Position numbers and translations under genes: made by a program | Part shown: positions 10,805 to 22,600 of the stretch, piece by piece | Layout: each line of letters begins with the position of its first letter | Numbering within the stretch: the stretch's first letter is position 1 | Assembly: GCA_949358305.1 (NCBI GenBank) | Contig: OX442318.1 | Location: 12,630,517-12,694,516 of the forward strand | DNA from: Strigamia acuminata | Lineage: Eukaryota; Arthropoda; Chilopoda; Geophilomorpha; Linotaeniidae | Reading direction: 5' to 3' | DNA length: 64,000 nt | Notes under the pieces: model-generated | Databases searched by the model: none | What the model was told of the DNA's origin: nothing | What the model saw: only the letters and a program-made list of their open reading frames with translations

Positions 10805-13399
10805 ATGTATTTTGATATCCTACTTTTAATACCTCTTATCGTTGGTAAGTATTTCAGGTACAGCGATAAAATAAGATAATCATTTTTTGTTTGTTTTTGC
10901 AGTTAATGCACAGAGAAATCCAACGATTTCATACATTACGAGGGAACAGATAACCAATATTGGAGGAGTCATCAATTTAGAATGTTCTGTGCAATTTGCG
11001 CAGGATTATCCGGTATGAAATTATGAAATGAAAGATTTTGAGGATGTTGTTGGTGTAACATCTGTAACAACCACTGAGTTGTGACGGTTTTTGTCAAAAG
11101 TTTGTCAAATTTTTTGGAAATTTGGTTTAAATTTCATCATTTTTTTGTCGAAATTTTGTTTAGATGTTATAAAATTTGTTGAAAACTATGAAATATGATC
11201 AAATAATGTTTAAATTTTTAAAATTTGATCAAATTTGGTTTTAAACGTTTGAAATTTCATTAAATTTTGTGGTAAATTTTGTTTGAACTTTGGAAATTTA
11301 ATCAAATTTTGTTTGAACTTTGGAAATTTAATCAAATTTTGTTTGAAATTTAATCAAATTTTGTTTGAAATTTAATCAAATTTTGTTTGAAATTTAATCA
11401 AATTTTGTTTGAAATTTAATCAAATTTTGTTTGAAATTTAATCAAATTTTGTTTGAAATTTAATCAAATTTTGTTTGAAATTTAATCAAATTTTGTTTGA
11501 AATTTAATCAAATTTTGTTTGAAATTTAATCAAATTTTGTTTGAAATTTAATCAAATTTTGTTTGAAATTTAATCAAATTTTGTTTGAAATTTAATCATA
11601 TTTTGTTTGAAATTTAATCAAATTTTGTTTGAAATTTAATCAATCAAATTTTGTTTGACATTTTATCAATCAAATTTTGTTTGACATTTTATCAATCAAA
11701 TTTTGTTTGACATTTTATCAATCAAATTTTGTTTGACATTTTATCAATCAAATTTTCTTTGACATTTTATCAATCAAATTTTCTTTGACATTTTATCAAT
11801 CAAATTTTCTTTGAAATTTTATCAATCAAATTTTGTTTGAAATTTTATCAATCAAATTTCATTACATTTAGTGTACTATCAAATTTAATGTAAATTCTTA
11901 TCAAATTTTCTCGAAATTCAATTAAATTACGTCCACATTCTGCCATTTTCCAAAGATTTTTTGGAGCCGCATCGATCCGTCCGCACCTCGTGACTCCCTC
12001 ACCCTTTCGTCCGGCAGTTCCATGATGATCCGCGACAACCGTTTCTCCCTCCGCCACGACACAGCCACAAGTACTTACACCTTACAAATCAAAGACATCC
12101 AAGAATCCGACGCCGGAACCTACCAATGCCAAGTCGTCATAACAATGACCAACAAAATAACCGCCGACGTCCAAGTCCTAGTTAGAAGTAAACAAAAACC
12201 CCATTTCCAATCCCATCCATTTCTAATTTCCAAAACACATTCTTACCAGTGCCGCCCATCATATCCGACAACAGCACACGCTCGGTCGTCGTCAGCGAAG
12301 GACAAGCGGTCCGCCTGGAATGCTACGCCGGCGGTTTCCCGCCGCCCAAGATCTACTGGCGCCGCGAAAGCAACGCCATTTTACCGACGGGCGGATCGCT
12401 CCACCGCGGAAGCATACTTAACATTCCGCGCGTAACTAAAGAAGACCGGGGAACTTATTATTGCGTAGCTGACAATGGTGTCGGAAGAGGCTCGCGAAGA
12501 AACATCAACGTAGAAGTCGAATGTAACGGTGTTTTAAATTGTATTTGTTGTTTATTTCTATCTGGAATTCTTACATTTCAGTCGCTCCCGTGATCACCAT
12601 TGCCCGTCCGCGCGTGGGGCAAGCTCTTTTGTACGACGCCGATTTGGAGTGTCACGTCGAAGCGTACCCGCCGCCCGCAATAACGTGGATCAAGGAAGGC
12701 TTCGTGTTGACGAACAACCAACATTACCAAGTCTCCATTTTTGCTACGGCTGATGAATACACGGACAGTACTTTGCGCGCTGTAACCGTCGAAAAGAAGC
12801 AATACGGAGTGTATATCTGTCGTGCTGCAAATAAATTGGGGATTAATCAAGCCAATGTCGAATTATTTGGTAAGTTCAAAGTCTGAGCCGGTGTCTCAAA
12901 GCGCTACAAAAAAGTCTACAATTGTTTATCCCAAATGTGTTTTCTATATGTCGTATTTTATCGATTAAGAGCCGCGGCAATTATTCAGAACTGCCATTTT
13001 TGTCAGCAATTACAATGTCGGTTTTTTTGTTTGTTAACCAATGGGAGTATTTCAAGTACTTTTTGGAATAGAGTTTAAGTCTGAACGTCTTGAACGAAGC
13101 GTACGTTCATCGTTCGTGAGGTTAAATACGGAAACAATACCGTACGTTTGCGAAAATACGGTATTCTTGGTGTCTCAACCTCGGCTACTATTCGAGAGCG
13201 ACTCTTAATCGGTAAAATGCGGTATTTCTAATACGGAAGTTATTTAACCATTCTTAATGTACTTACAGAAACCGTTGTTCCCGTATGTCCGCCGGCCTGC
13301 CACGTTAGTAGAAGTCACGGGAGAATCTCAAGCGCTCTTAATTCCGCCTTATTCACCACTTGTGTACTTACAACGCTTCTTAAGATCAAATATTTTTAA
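10805..13399 (+). CDS. Lac: Lachesin (three-Ig GPI-anchored adhesion molecule)
   Basis: Six exons: 10805-10844, 10903-11012, 11956-12187, 12250-12522, 12582-12869 and 13269-13399, phases 1-0-1-1-1, giving 357 residues. Residues 1-16 are a signal peptide (MYFDILLLIPLIVVNA). Ig1 begins with ISYITREQITNIGG and contains FSLRHDTATSTYTLQIKDIQ and DAGTYQC. Ig2 has PPIISDNSTRSVVVSEGQ, WRRESNAILPTGG and EDRGTYYCVADNGVG. Ig3 starts APVITIARPRVGQALLYDAD and includes HFATADEYTDSTLR-type sequence (here IFATADEYTDSTLR). The end has VPVCPPAC and a hydrophobic tail (about residues 336-357) fitting a GPI-attachment signal. These segments closely follow insect lachesin, a septate-junction and neural cell-surface protein. 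The acceptor of exon 3 (CCAAAG at 11955) is not pyrimidine-rich but is the only one giving the conserved frame. A minisatellite fills intron 2, and a MITE lies in intron 5. Confidence 0.95.
11260..11870. repeat. 22-bp and 26-bp minisatellite in lachesin intron 2
   Basis: About 15 near-identical copies of GAAATTTAATCAAATTTTGT+TT (22 bp), then about 8 copies of a 26-bp derivative with GACATTTTATCAATC. Near-identity of the central copies shows recent expansion or homogenisation. Confidence 0.95.
12949..13226. mobile_element. MITE with TACCGTATTTT..TTAAGAG ends (lachesin intron 5)
   Basis: The ends GTCGTATTTTATCGATTAAG and (inverted) ATACCGCATTTTACCGATTA mirror each other through AAGAG. The same termini bound elements at about 47909-48588 and 57412-57894. 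This copy shares with the 47.9-kb copy an inner block with GAACGATGAACGTTCAG-type sequence. It is non-autonomous; the superfamily is unknown. Confidence 0.65.
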
Positions 13400-14040
13400 A
13401 AACACATATAGTTCATACAATATATTGTTGACAAAAAACCAAGTATTTCATTCCACCATTCTTTAATCAAAACATAGGAGCAATCTCACATTTCTTTTTT
13501 ATTTCTTAAATCAAGACACAAGAGTTGTGGATTTTAGGGTCAAGTATTTTTATTTTTTATTTTATATATTTGGTTGTTTATTATTGTTGCTTATTTTTAT
13601 ACAAGTTTTATATATGAAAAATATTTTGTAAGAATATTACCATAAATGCATTTGAATGTTGCTATCTAAAATTTGAAAACTAATTCTAAAGAGATTAAAA
13701 TTCCATTTACAATGATTCACCGTAAAAAGTCATTATTATTTTGTTTAAACAACAAAACCTAACACATTTACTTAACTCATAGATCACACAAATTACAAAT
13801 CAATATTGAAACACTCAGGGAGTCAATAAATACTCAGCCAAAAATGCAAAACTTAAGATGTGGGTTCGTATTCGTAGAGGATACAATAAGAACAATAAGA
13901 AGAACATTTGGAAAGGTTAGTTTTATTATTATTCTGAGTTACTTAATAAAAACGTAAAAGAATAATTGTTTTGTCGGTGGCTTAATAACCATTGGCAACG
14001 AACTTGGTGTGTGGACCCCAAGCAAATAGAGGGCTGTTTA
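13400..14040. other. Lachesin 3' flank, no further gene
   Basis: AT-rich sequence expected to include the lachesin 3' UTR. I see no coding signal. Confidence 0.4.
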
Positions 14041-14049
14041 CAAAAGCAA

Positions 14050-14690
14050 TTGTTTATCAAAAATTCGTTGAAATTTAAGAAAATTTATTGAAATTTATCA
14101 AAATTTATTAAAATTTATCAAAACTTATTGAAATTTATCAAAATCTATTAAAATTTATCAAAATTTGTTGATATTTATCAAAATTCCTTAAATTGTTTCA
14201 ACATACGGTATATCAAAAAATTTCTCAAATTTTGCTGAAATTTTTAAATTTTTGCTGAAATTTTTAAATTTTTGCTGAAATTTTTAAATTTTTGCTGAAA
14301 TTTTTAAATTTTTGCTGAAATTTTTAAATTTTTGCTGAAATTTTTAAATTTTTGCTGAAATTTTTCAATTTTTGTTGAAATTTCTCAATTCTTGTTGAAA
14401 TTTCTCAATTTTTGCTGAAATATTGAAATTTCTCAATTTTTGCTGAAATATTGAAAATTCTCAATTTTTGCTGAAATTTTTAAATTTTTGTCGAAATTTC
14501 TCAATTTTTGCTGAAATTTCTCAATTCTTGTTGAAATTTCTCAATTTTTGCTGAAATATTGAAATTTCTCAATTTTTGCTGAAATATTGAAAATTCTCAA
14601 TTTTTGCTGAAATTTTTAAATTTTTGTCGAAATTTCTCAATTTTTGCTGAAATTTCTCAATTTTTATTGAAAATTCTCACTTTTTATTGA
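14050..14690. repeat. 20-bp minisatellite upstream of the LTR element
   Basis: 14050-14190 has AAATTTATCAAAATTTATTG-like copies. 14220-14690 has about 20 copies of TTTTTAAATTTTTGCTGAAA and variants. It ends close to the left LTR of the retrotransposon. Confidence 0.9.
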
Positions 14691-14733
14691 ATAAGTATCT
14701 ATCCCCTCCATCGCCAAGTATCCAGTGCTTTAA

Positions 14734-14737
14734 CACA
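14734..14737. repeat. Target-site duplication CACA (left) of outer LTR element
   Basis: CACA directly precedes the left LTR (14738) and directly follows the right LTR (29557-29560). This 4-bp duplication shows that the whole 14.8-kb block entered as one insertion. Confidence 0.75.
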
Positions 14738-16616
14738 TGTGACGGTGACGACCACAACTCCTATCGCATGATAGTACCGGGTATAAGTCGCGTGAATTAG
14801 TGAATAGTAACGAGATAAATAAATACAACAGAGTTATCAAAACAAGACATTTATTGTTATCAAACAATATAAACAAATCTAAAGTTATACAAATGACTAA
14901 TGCCGACATTTGGCAAGTTAAATACAAGTTAAACTATACATGAAATTGGCTGTAAAACAGCCCTGAAATAATATGATTACGGTTATTGGTGATCCGGGGT
15001 TCGGGAACGGCAAAACGCCCGCTCGACCGAGTTATAGATGTTGTCTGCGATAGCCGGGCTGGCTGTGTCCTCGCGGCTTCCGTCGGCGCTTCGTAATCGT
15101 GGAACTGCTTCGTTCGCGTTCCAGGTCCGTATCGTGTAATGGTCCGTGTAATGCTTCTTGGTTCGATCCGAGAGGTGCGGTTGACTCATGTGCACCGCCA
15201 CAACTAGGGTTGGAAATTGGTAATGAATAAATGAAGTCATTTATTCGCCAAGGTTCCGCTTGCGAATTATATTTAATTCGCGATGTTGTGAGTTTAATAA
15301 ATTAACTCAATAAATTGTATTCAATTTATTGTACGAATTTGATTCGTCATACAGTGAAATAAGTCTCGTGACTTACTTCGGTTGTTAACTTGTTGCCAAG
15401 TTTAAACAATTAAGGTGTATTTATCAACTACAAAATATAATAAAGGTTAAACATCGCAACACACAATTGCCGTCAAAGTTCGCCTTGCTGAGCAGAACAG
15501 TATCGCGCGTGCCCTAAATAACAGTGCGGTGAGAGACGGCACTGGTATTCAGGGGGATATAGCCCGCAGTTCTGCACAACAGAATTAATCACCCGAGATA
15601 CTACTCATAAGTAGACTGCTTTGGCACCATCACCGAAGAGATATAACTTTCCCAAACACATAGTGCTACTGGCGGTAACTGCATGTTTTGCATGCAGACT
15701 GCTTTGGCACCATCAAGTGATGGAGTCAATCTCTTTCAGTAACAGTGCTACTAACGGTTACTAAATACTTTGGTATCACACGTGATTCTATTGTCCGACC
15801 ACGAGGATACTTATGCGGGAGGCTTTCTCCTCGGCAAGACCGTTTGACGGAAACATTAACAGTCCGAACTTCGCCTTCAGTTGACGGGGGTTGCATGGCT
15901 CAGCAGAGCCATGCTATGCATGGACCGGTAGGCCCATGCCCTGAGTAAGAAACAGTTATTTGACATGCGGAACATACCAAATAACCAGAAATCAAGAACT
16001 AACTAACTTCCTGTTGTCAGGGAGTTTTATACTTGGTGGGATTAAGTTCCACCAATCTCGTACCGCAGGAAGTGGATACGGGGATGCAACTTCAGATTAT
16101 GCTAATCCTTTAGCAAAACCGGATCTGGATACTCAGGACCGGAAATGGATACCGGGGACACATTCCCAAGTTACACATTTTAATCCTTTAATCCGCATGG
16201 TCACATTTCCAAGAATGTGACCAATTCTTTCTTCCAATCTTTCAATACAATAATATAACTTTATATTATTGTCAAGTTAAATAATCTAAACCAATATATT
16301 AAATACTTATTTAATATATTGAATGTTATTCATTTAATTCCGTATTTCGAATTTACCGCTGATTTGCGATAGCGCCTTCTAGTGGCGACATACCGCATTG
16401 ACGAATGCTGTTTTAGCAGACGAAATCTTGTATTTTTGGCCGTGATACTTTGATATCACGAAGTAATGTTAATTAATATTTATTAATATAACAACTTTGC
16501 TTCTGAAACATCATAAATAACTTTATTCAGGACTCTTATCAGTTTTACAAGCAAATACAGTAAAATTACCGTCATAATGGCACAATAGGCATTTATAGCC
16601 ATATTAATTTGTCACA
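14738..16616 (-). repeat. 3' LTR of the Gag-only element (left copy)
   Basis: Bounded by TGTGAC and GTCACA and nearly identical to 27678-29556. Unusually long for an LTR. It contains strong hairpins at 15892-15939 and an imperfect internal direct repeat around 15613 and 15697. Its short open frames are not convincing genes. Confidence 0.95.
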
Positions 16617-16628
16617 AATCCCCCTTAA
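16617..16628 (-). promoter_or_regulatory. Polypurine tract of the Gag-only element
   Basis: On the minus strand AAGGGGGATT abuts the left LTR, as expected for the plus-strand DNA primer of an LTR element. Confidence 0.75.
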
Positions 16629-17723
16629 ATAATTGGAAGTGTTTGCACTTTCACTTATTTCTATTCTAATGGATATAAATGCCTTTGTGAGGCTTGATAT
16701 ATCTTGGGAGATGCTGTGACTTCCAATTCTGAATTTAGTTGTTTAACTCAATTAGATTGCCTAAGTTCAGGATTTTCTTGCTAAACTTTATTGATACATT
16801 TCTTCCAATAGTACAAATTTGAATTGGTTCTACGTATTTTAGTTAAGTTTATTAATAGACAATAAAACTTTCTACCGATAATATTGACAATTAAGTATCA
16901 TCACGTCCCCCTTAATTGTCATGACTATAGTCAATTCTTTAGAAAAGACATCGTATCGCACAATTGCGAATTCCCGAGCTTTCAAAGCTCGCTTTAACGA
17001 TTTTTGGCCCTTTTTTCTTGGACAGTTACACGGTGATGTATAGTGGAACTTATGTCGTGTTTCTAGCGACTGCAAACCTGGGTTTGGAGTTGGCATTCGA
17101 ACATTTCGGTGTGCATGTGCCGATTGCAAACATTGGTTTGTAATCAACGTTTCACCTTAATTAGTAGTTCTCTACTAAGTCCGTACTTCTTGGAATTTGG
17201 TCTTTTTTACCAATTTAAATAATTAAATAATTTTTCTTCAAAAAAATATTTTTCCTTTACATATTCTGTTTGTTTGTAATATCATTACCAACCACAGTTT
17301 TTAATAAAGTTTTCAACTTTCAACATTGTGTATTTTTTATTTCCGATAGGAAAAAAGTGATTTGATCCAGTTTTACATTTACCGGGGTTAAATTCCATTT
17401 TTCGAGTGAAAAAGTATAGTTATAATTGTTTAATAACATCCATTTCCCCCTTTTTTAACAAATTTTTTAACAAATACAAATTCGTTAAAATCCTTTAATT
17501 TTGCCACGAGAAAAATTCTCTAATTCTTATTTACGAAGGACGTGTTTTTTGATTATTAATTTTAATAATTTGTCCCCCTTATCTCTAATAACGAGATGTT
17601 TGTTGAAATCTTTTCAATTTTTCGAATGAATGAATATTTAGATCACAATTCCGTAAATACCTTCATTTGTTGCAGCATTTCCCCAATTCAAATTTTCGAG
17701 TTTTTGATCCAAAGATTCAGCTG
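16629..17723 (-). other. Non-coding 3' internal region of the Gag-only element
   Basis: About 1.1 kb between the gag stop and the purine tract, where pol would normally be. The only frame (16872-17147, 91 codons) resembles no retroviral-type enzyme. The region may hold RNA signals; nothing specific is seen. Confidence 0.6.
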
Positions 17724-18917
17724 TTACCCAATTTTGTCTCTGTCGTTTAAAAAGATCAGAGGCGGGATTGGTATTGGTATTATTACCATTACCTTGAGGT
17801 TTGTCCTGAGCAAATTCCTTTTTTGTAACAAAGGACATTCCCTCTTAAAGTGTCCTGGTTGATTGCAATGGAAACATTTTCCAGTTGCTTTCTCCGATAG
17901 GGCACATACCATGTTGTTGAATCCAACATCGTTTTCAAGATTGTCTGTCTCGTCAGATTCCATAGGTACAACTTCTGGTTCGGCGTTCAACGTCTGAGTA
18001 GATCGTATGAGTGGGCGCGAACTCCTGGCGTCTTTACCTCTTTGAGTATTTGACGGGACAGTTTCGTCCTCTTTATTGGCAATAGTGTCTACACTAGCAT
18101 TTTGGGCTTCGAAAAGAGCCCTATTCTGCCGGACAAATTGAAATATGTCATTGAATGATTCTTCATAGAGACCTCTATCGATTATTCGATTGTAACTAAC
18201 TAAGTTCAAATTCTCGAGAAGAGTGGGAGCTTCATCTCTTTTTGAATAAGATCCTTGAGCTTGTTTAAATCTCAAAAGAAATGTATAGAGTGGCTCTTCT
18301 GGGCCCTGGATTAAATTTCGAAGCTTTCGGGCTCGAGTGACAGGGATCATGTCAAACTCCGCCAAAAATAACTTTTCGAAAGTTTTCCAGTCAACAAATT
18401 TGTCGATGTTATCGGTATGCCATTCGTGGGCTATACCAGATAAATAAGTTGGTATTCCGCGTTTTACCATCTCATCCAGGGTTAAACCTTTAGCGACAGC
18501 GACTGTTTTGGCTGTGGCTAGAAATTTAGCCACTTCTTTCTGTTTTCCATCGAAAACAGGCATATCCTGACCTTTGAAAAAGGTTTTGCTCGAATTGTTT
18601 GCATTATTATTTTGCTGTGCATTATTCTGCATAAATTGTTGTACTTGCTGTGCACAATCAGTTTGAATATTTCGCACATAGGTAAGGATGGTTCCCAAGT
18701 CGTCGGTAGAAAATCTCGCTTGAGATGAACTACCATCGGAGGATGCCGAACCAGAATTTTGTTCAAAATTGGGCAGATTTCCCTTAGGGACCTGATTGTC
18801 CTGGGGGATTTCTTTCCTTGGAGGAACATAATTTTCATACTGTGTATGATTGCCAGATGGTACATGTTGTCCATGTGGAACACTACTTTCATTTTGTACT
18901 CGTTCTGGGGGTGTCTG
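17724..18917 (-). pseudogene. gag: C-terminal part of outer-element Gag, cut by copia
   Basis: This minus-strand frame continues the Gag begun at 26870 after the copia insertion. The reading frame is preserved across the 5-bp target duplication. It contains a capsid-like stretch (YLSGIAHEWHTDNIDKF, FDMIPVTRARKLRNL) of the Ty3-type retrotransposon Gag kind and one zinc knuckle, CFHCNQPGHFKREC (CX2CX4HX4C), near the C-terminus. It then ends in a Pro/Ile-rich tail with no protease. Without the insertion the gene would encode about 650 residues. In this copy it is disrupted. The copia LTR happens to extend the frame upstream (to 19091), but that is a fusion by chance. Confidence 0.85.
18913..18917. 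repeat. Target-site duplication GTCTG (left) of copia element
   Basis: GTCTG precedes the left LTR and recurs at 26107-26111 after the right LTR. A 5-bp duplication is standard for Ty1/copia integrases. Confidence 0.95.
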
Positions 18918-19445
18918 TGTAGACAGAGAATGCGCAAAATATCGGTTATCACCGATTGGAAGCGTGTTTGGAGCCGCGCTACACGCGCGGACGGCGGCGA
19001 TACGATCCGTATCGCTTGCAAACAAAGTGCGCGACGTAAGGTCGCTTATACGCACTGTGGGCTGCTCTAAAGCAATGAATAGACCCAACACAATGTCAAA
19101 AATATATAAAACACTTTATAAAACGAAATATACATTACAAAACAGGTGGAAAATATCCAAGGAGCTGGAATCAAAGGATCGCGCCATCTTGGATTTATGG
19201 ATACAGTGATAAGGGCACCCTGGTGCCGGAAATTAACATTAGGTGTGAACAAATCATTGAATTGGAGAACAAATCATAGTCTAAAAGGTACAGGAGTATG
19301 GAATTACATACGGGACAGCGCAAAACGAATAGTAACATCGAAATCAATCAAATAATGACAAGAATACGCTGTATACCTAAACATAATGGGAAATCTAGGA
19401 AATAACGAATATATTCATCGATACAAATTGGTCTTTTGACCAACA
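18918..19445 (-). repeat. 3' LTR of copia element
   Basis: 528 bp, identical by eye to 25579-26106, running TGTAGACAG to CCAACA on the plus strand. Contains, on the minus strand, CCAAGATGGCGC (a YY1-type core motif) near 19182-19193 and a TATATA stretch near 19105. Confidence 0.95.
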
Positions 19446-19457
19446 AATCCCCTCTTC
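19446..19457 (-). promoter_or_regulatory. Polypurine tract of copia element
   Basis: The minus strand reads GAAGAGGGGATT immediately before the 3' LTR, the expected plus-strand primer. Confidence 0.8.
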
Positions 19458-19654
19458 GATGGAAATATTTATCAGGGGACAAGATGAACGTAGACTGGAA
19501 TTACAGTTGATAATTGACGAGAAAAGAAAATAATAAAGTCGAATCATCGGGCCGGGTACTGTCGTGGTTATCACTTAACTAAGCTCGGTATTCCCACAGA
19601 AACCCGATGATCCTCGAAACTGTGATAAACAAAAATAGGAATGTCACGGTCTGT

Positions 19655-22600
19655 TCATACTCGGAAGATCCTCGAAATCAATGATCGTAAACGTTCCGAA
19701 GATAGCCACTTTGTGAATATGTCGGCGGTATTAACTTCGCCGGCTACCTTTCGAAGATCGAAGACTCCCGCAGTAAACCACTCCCTGAGCCAGTGAAACT
19801 TCACGCGAATATGTTTCGTCTTCGCGTTCTCGATGTCATTGGACGTAAATTGAATCGAGGCCAGGGCGTCGGAATACACGATAGGTCGGGATAGACGATT
19901 GAGTATCGGGAATTCGGTGTACACGCTGTCGAGCCAGAAAATCTCCTTCACGCACTCAACCAGGGCGATGAATTCGGCTTCCATGGTTGAGCACGCTACG
20001 GTCGACTGTTTGCGACAGGACCAGCCAATGGGGACATTTCCAACGTATACGATGTATCCTCCGAAGCTCAACGATGTCTCCGGATCGCTTGCCCACGACG
20101 CGTCGGTGAATGCAGATAGTTGACTAGAAGAGCAACCGGATAATTCGATGCAAAGTTCTGCAGTGTTTGCTACGTACTGCAAAACCTGCAACAAGGCGCG
20201 GATGTGGGTTCGATTATAGCACGTGTTGTACTGTGCCAAAGCAATGACGGAATAGAGTATGTCGGGACGAGTTCTCGATGCCAAAAACAGAAGTGAACCG
20301 ATTAGAGATCGGTATGGAAAATCATCCAAGTTCTCGGTCGATCCTCTAACGAGTGTCGTTCCCGGGGTCACTGGTGTCTTGACGAGATTATTGGTCGTCG
20401 CCCCGAATTTCTTAACCAGTTTGGCGATATAAGCACGTTGCGTTATGAAAGTGCGTCCGGCGTCGCGGATAAACTCGACGCCTAATAACTTCGTGATCGG
20501 TCCGAGGTTGACTATATCGAATTTCGAAGAGATGAGACGGATTAGCTGTTTGAAAACGCTGTCGGACGCGTAAAACACGACGATGTCGTCCACGTAGACC
20601 AGCATAACAGCTGTATTCCCGAACACGTAAACACAATTACATGCTGGCAGTCTTCGAAATCCGAGGGCCCGAAGCGTCTCGTCGAGTTTCTCGAACCATT
20701 GTCTCCCGGATTGGTGGAGGCCGTAAAGTGATTTGAGAAGAAGCCACACATTGTTTGGATCGGTGCATGTGGCACCTGCAGGGATTCTCATGTATACTTT
20801 ATGCTTTAATTCCCCGTACAGGTACGCACCTTTCACGTCGAGGTGGGCGTCCTGCCAACCACGCAATACGACGAGAAGACAGAAAAACAGACGGATCAAT
20901 ATGAAGTTCACGACTGGGCTAAACACCTCATCAAAATCGACTCCGAGGGTTTGATAAAAACCTTGTGCTACTAAGCGTGCTCGGTATCGGGTGACGGTTC
21001 CGGCTGCATCAGTTTTGAGTTTAAAAATCCACTTGCAGCCAAGAATAGTGGTGTCGGGTGGTCGGGGAACTTCTTTATAGATTTCTCGCTCTTTAAACAT
21101 ATCGAGCTCCTCTCCAATCGCTTCACGCCATTTCGGAGCGTCGTTGAACTTGGGAATTTCGGCGAATGAAGCCGGCTCGGTTCGGCATAGATGAGCCGCA
21201 TGACGAACACCCGGAAGAGTTGGTAACTTATGTTCGAGATTACCGAAGAAAAACAGTCCGGGGTCGTAATCAATATTGTTCAACATACAATACTCCTCGA
21301 TGTCGTGATAAGATCTTAGACGGATCTTCGGAGTTGGAAAATAATAGACATCGATTAAAATCTTTCCGGGCTTTTGATCCTTTCTCAGGTGTTCCTCGCG
21401 TACCCATTCACGGCACTCGCCATCTCCACCGACGAATCGCCACTTATGAGTAGTGTGGCGCGCAGTCGCTGGTGAATTGGGATCGGGGTCGAAAATTTGC
21501 AGCCCTTGCGCAGCTTGATCATCAACACGTTGCTGACGACGTGTCGTGATAAATCTCGGCGTCGGTACCGGTGTTTCACGGGGAAGAGAAGGCGCTGCCG
21601 ATCGCTGAGGTGATGGCGGAGCGGATGTACGAGGAGTCGTCGGAGGCGATGGTCGTGCCGATTGTTCCGCTGACGCATCAACGTGTTCGGATGTTTCAGG
21701 ATAAATCGACAATTCGTCCATCTCTCGGATGTCATGGTCGGTGTCGCGTTCTTCTTCGTACGAAATGTGATGGGATTGACGAAGAGACGCAGAACCTGGA
21801 GGTAATGTCGCACATAAATCCAGCAATGCCCGTTCCGGAGTTGTCGGTGGTGGTATGTGGATGTGCGGAAAAGCCAGAGGCGTGTGCATCGAAGCAGATG
21901 CCGTCGACACACGTTCGGAATCGTTCGCAGAATGTTCTGACGCCTCGGAATCAGATCCCTTCGGCCACTGATGGTAATGTAGGTTATCATCAAATGTAAC
22001 GGTTTGCCGTCCGGGACCAGTAAACGATTGTTGCGGCTGCTGCGTCGAAATTTTGATGGATTTCCGATACGACTGCCGCTCATCGATCTTAACGTGAATA
22101 GATTCGTAGACTTGGTTGTCAGTTGGGTTCCAAATTCTGTATCCACGGGTCCCTGAAGCGTAGCCGACTAAATATCCCTCCCAGGCCCGCGGATCCAGCT
22201 TCTTGCGTCCTGGTGCGGTGTAGTGCACCCAGCACTTGGAACCGACTTTTCGTAGATGTCGTAACGAAAGGGCTCTCTGTCGCCAAAGGATGTATGGGAC
22301 CTGATTATTAAGTCGAGAATGAGGGCTCCGATTCTTGATGTAGGCAAACGTGACCGAGAGCTCGGCCCAGAGCGCCTCCGGCAACTTGGTTTCGGATAAG
22401 ACTGCACGAAAGTTGTCGGCCATTGTCCTATTTATGCGCTCGGCCGTGCCATTCATCTGTGGCGATGACGGATTCGTTCGCTGACCCTGGATGCCCTTGT
22501 CTTGTAGATACCGGAGAAACTCGTTTGACATAAACTCTCCGCCTCGATCAGTCCGAATTGCTTTTATTTGGGTGTCCTGGATTCTCTCAACTCGAGCGAC

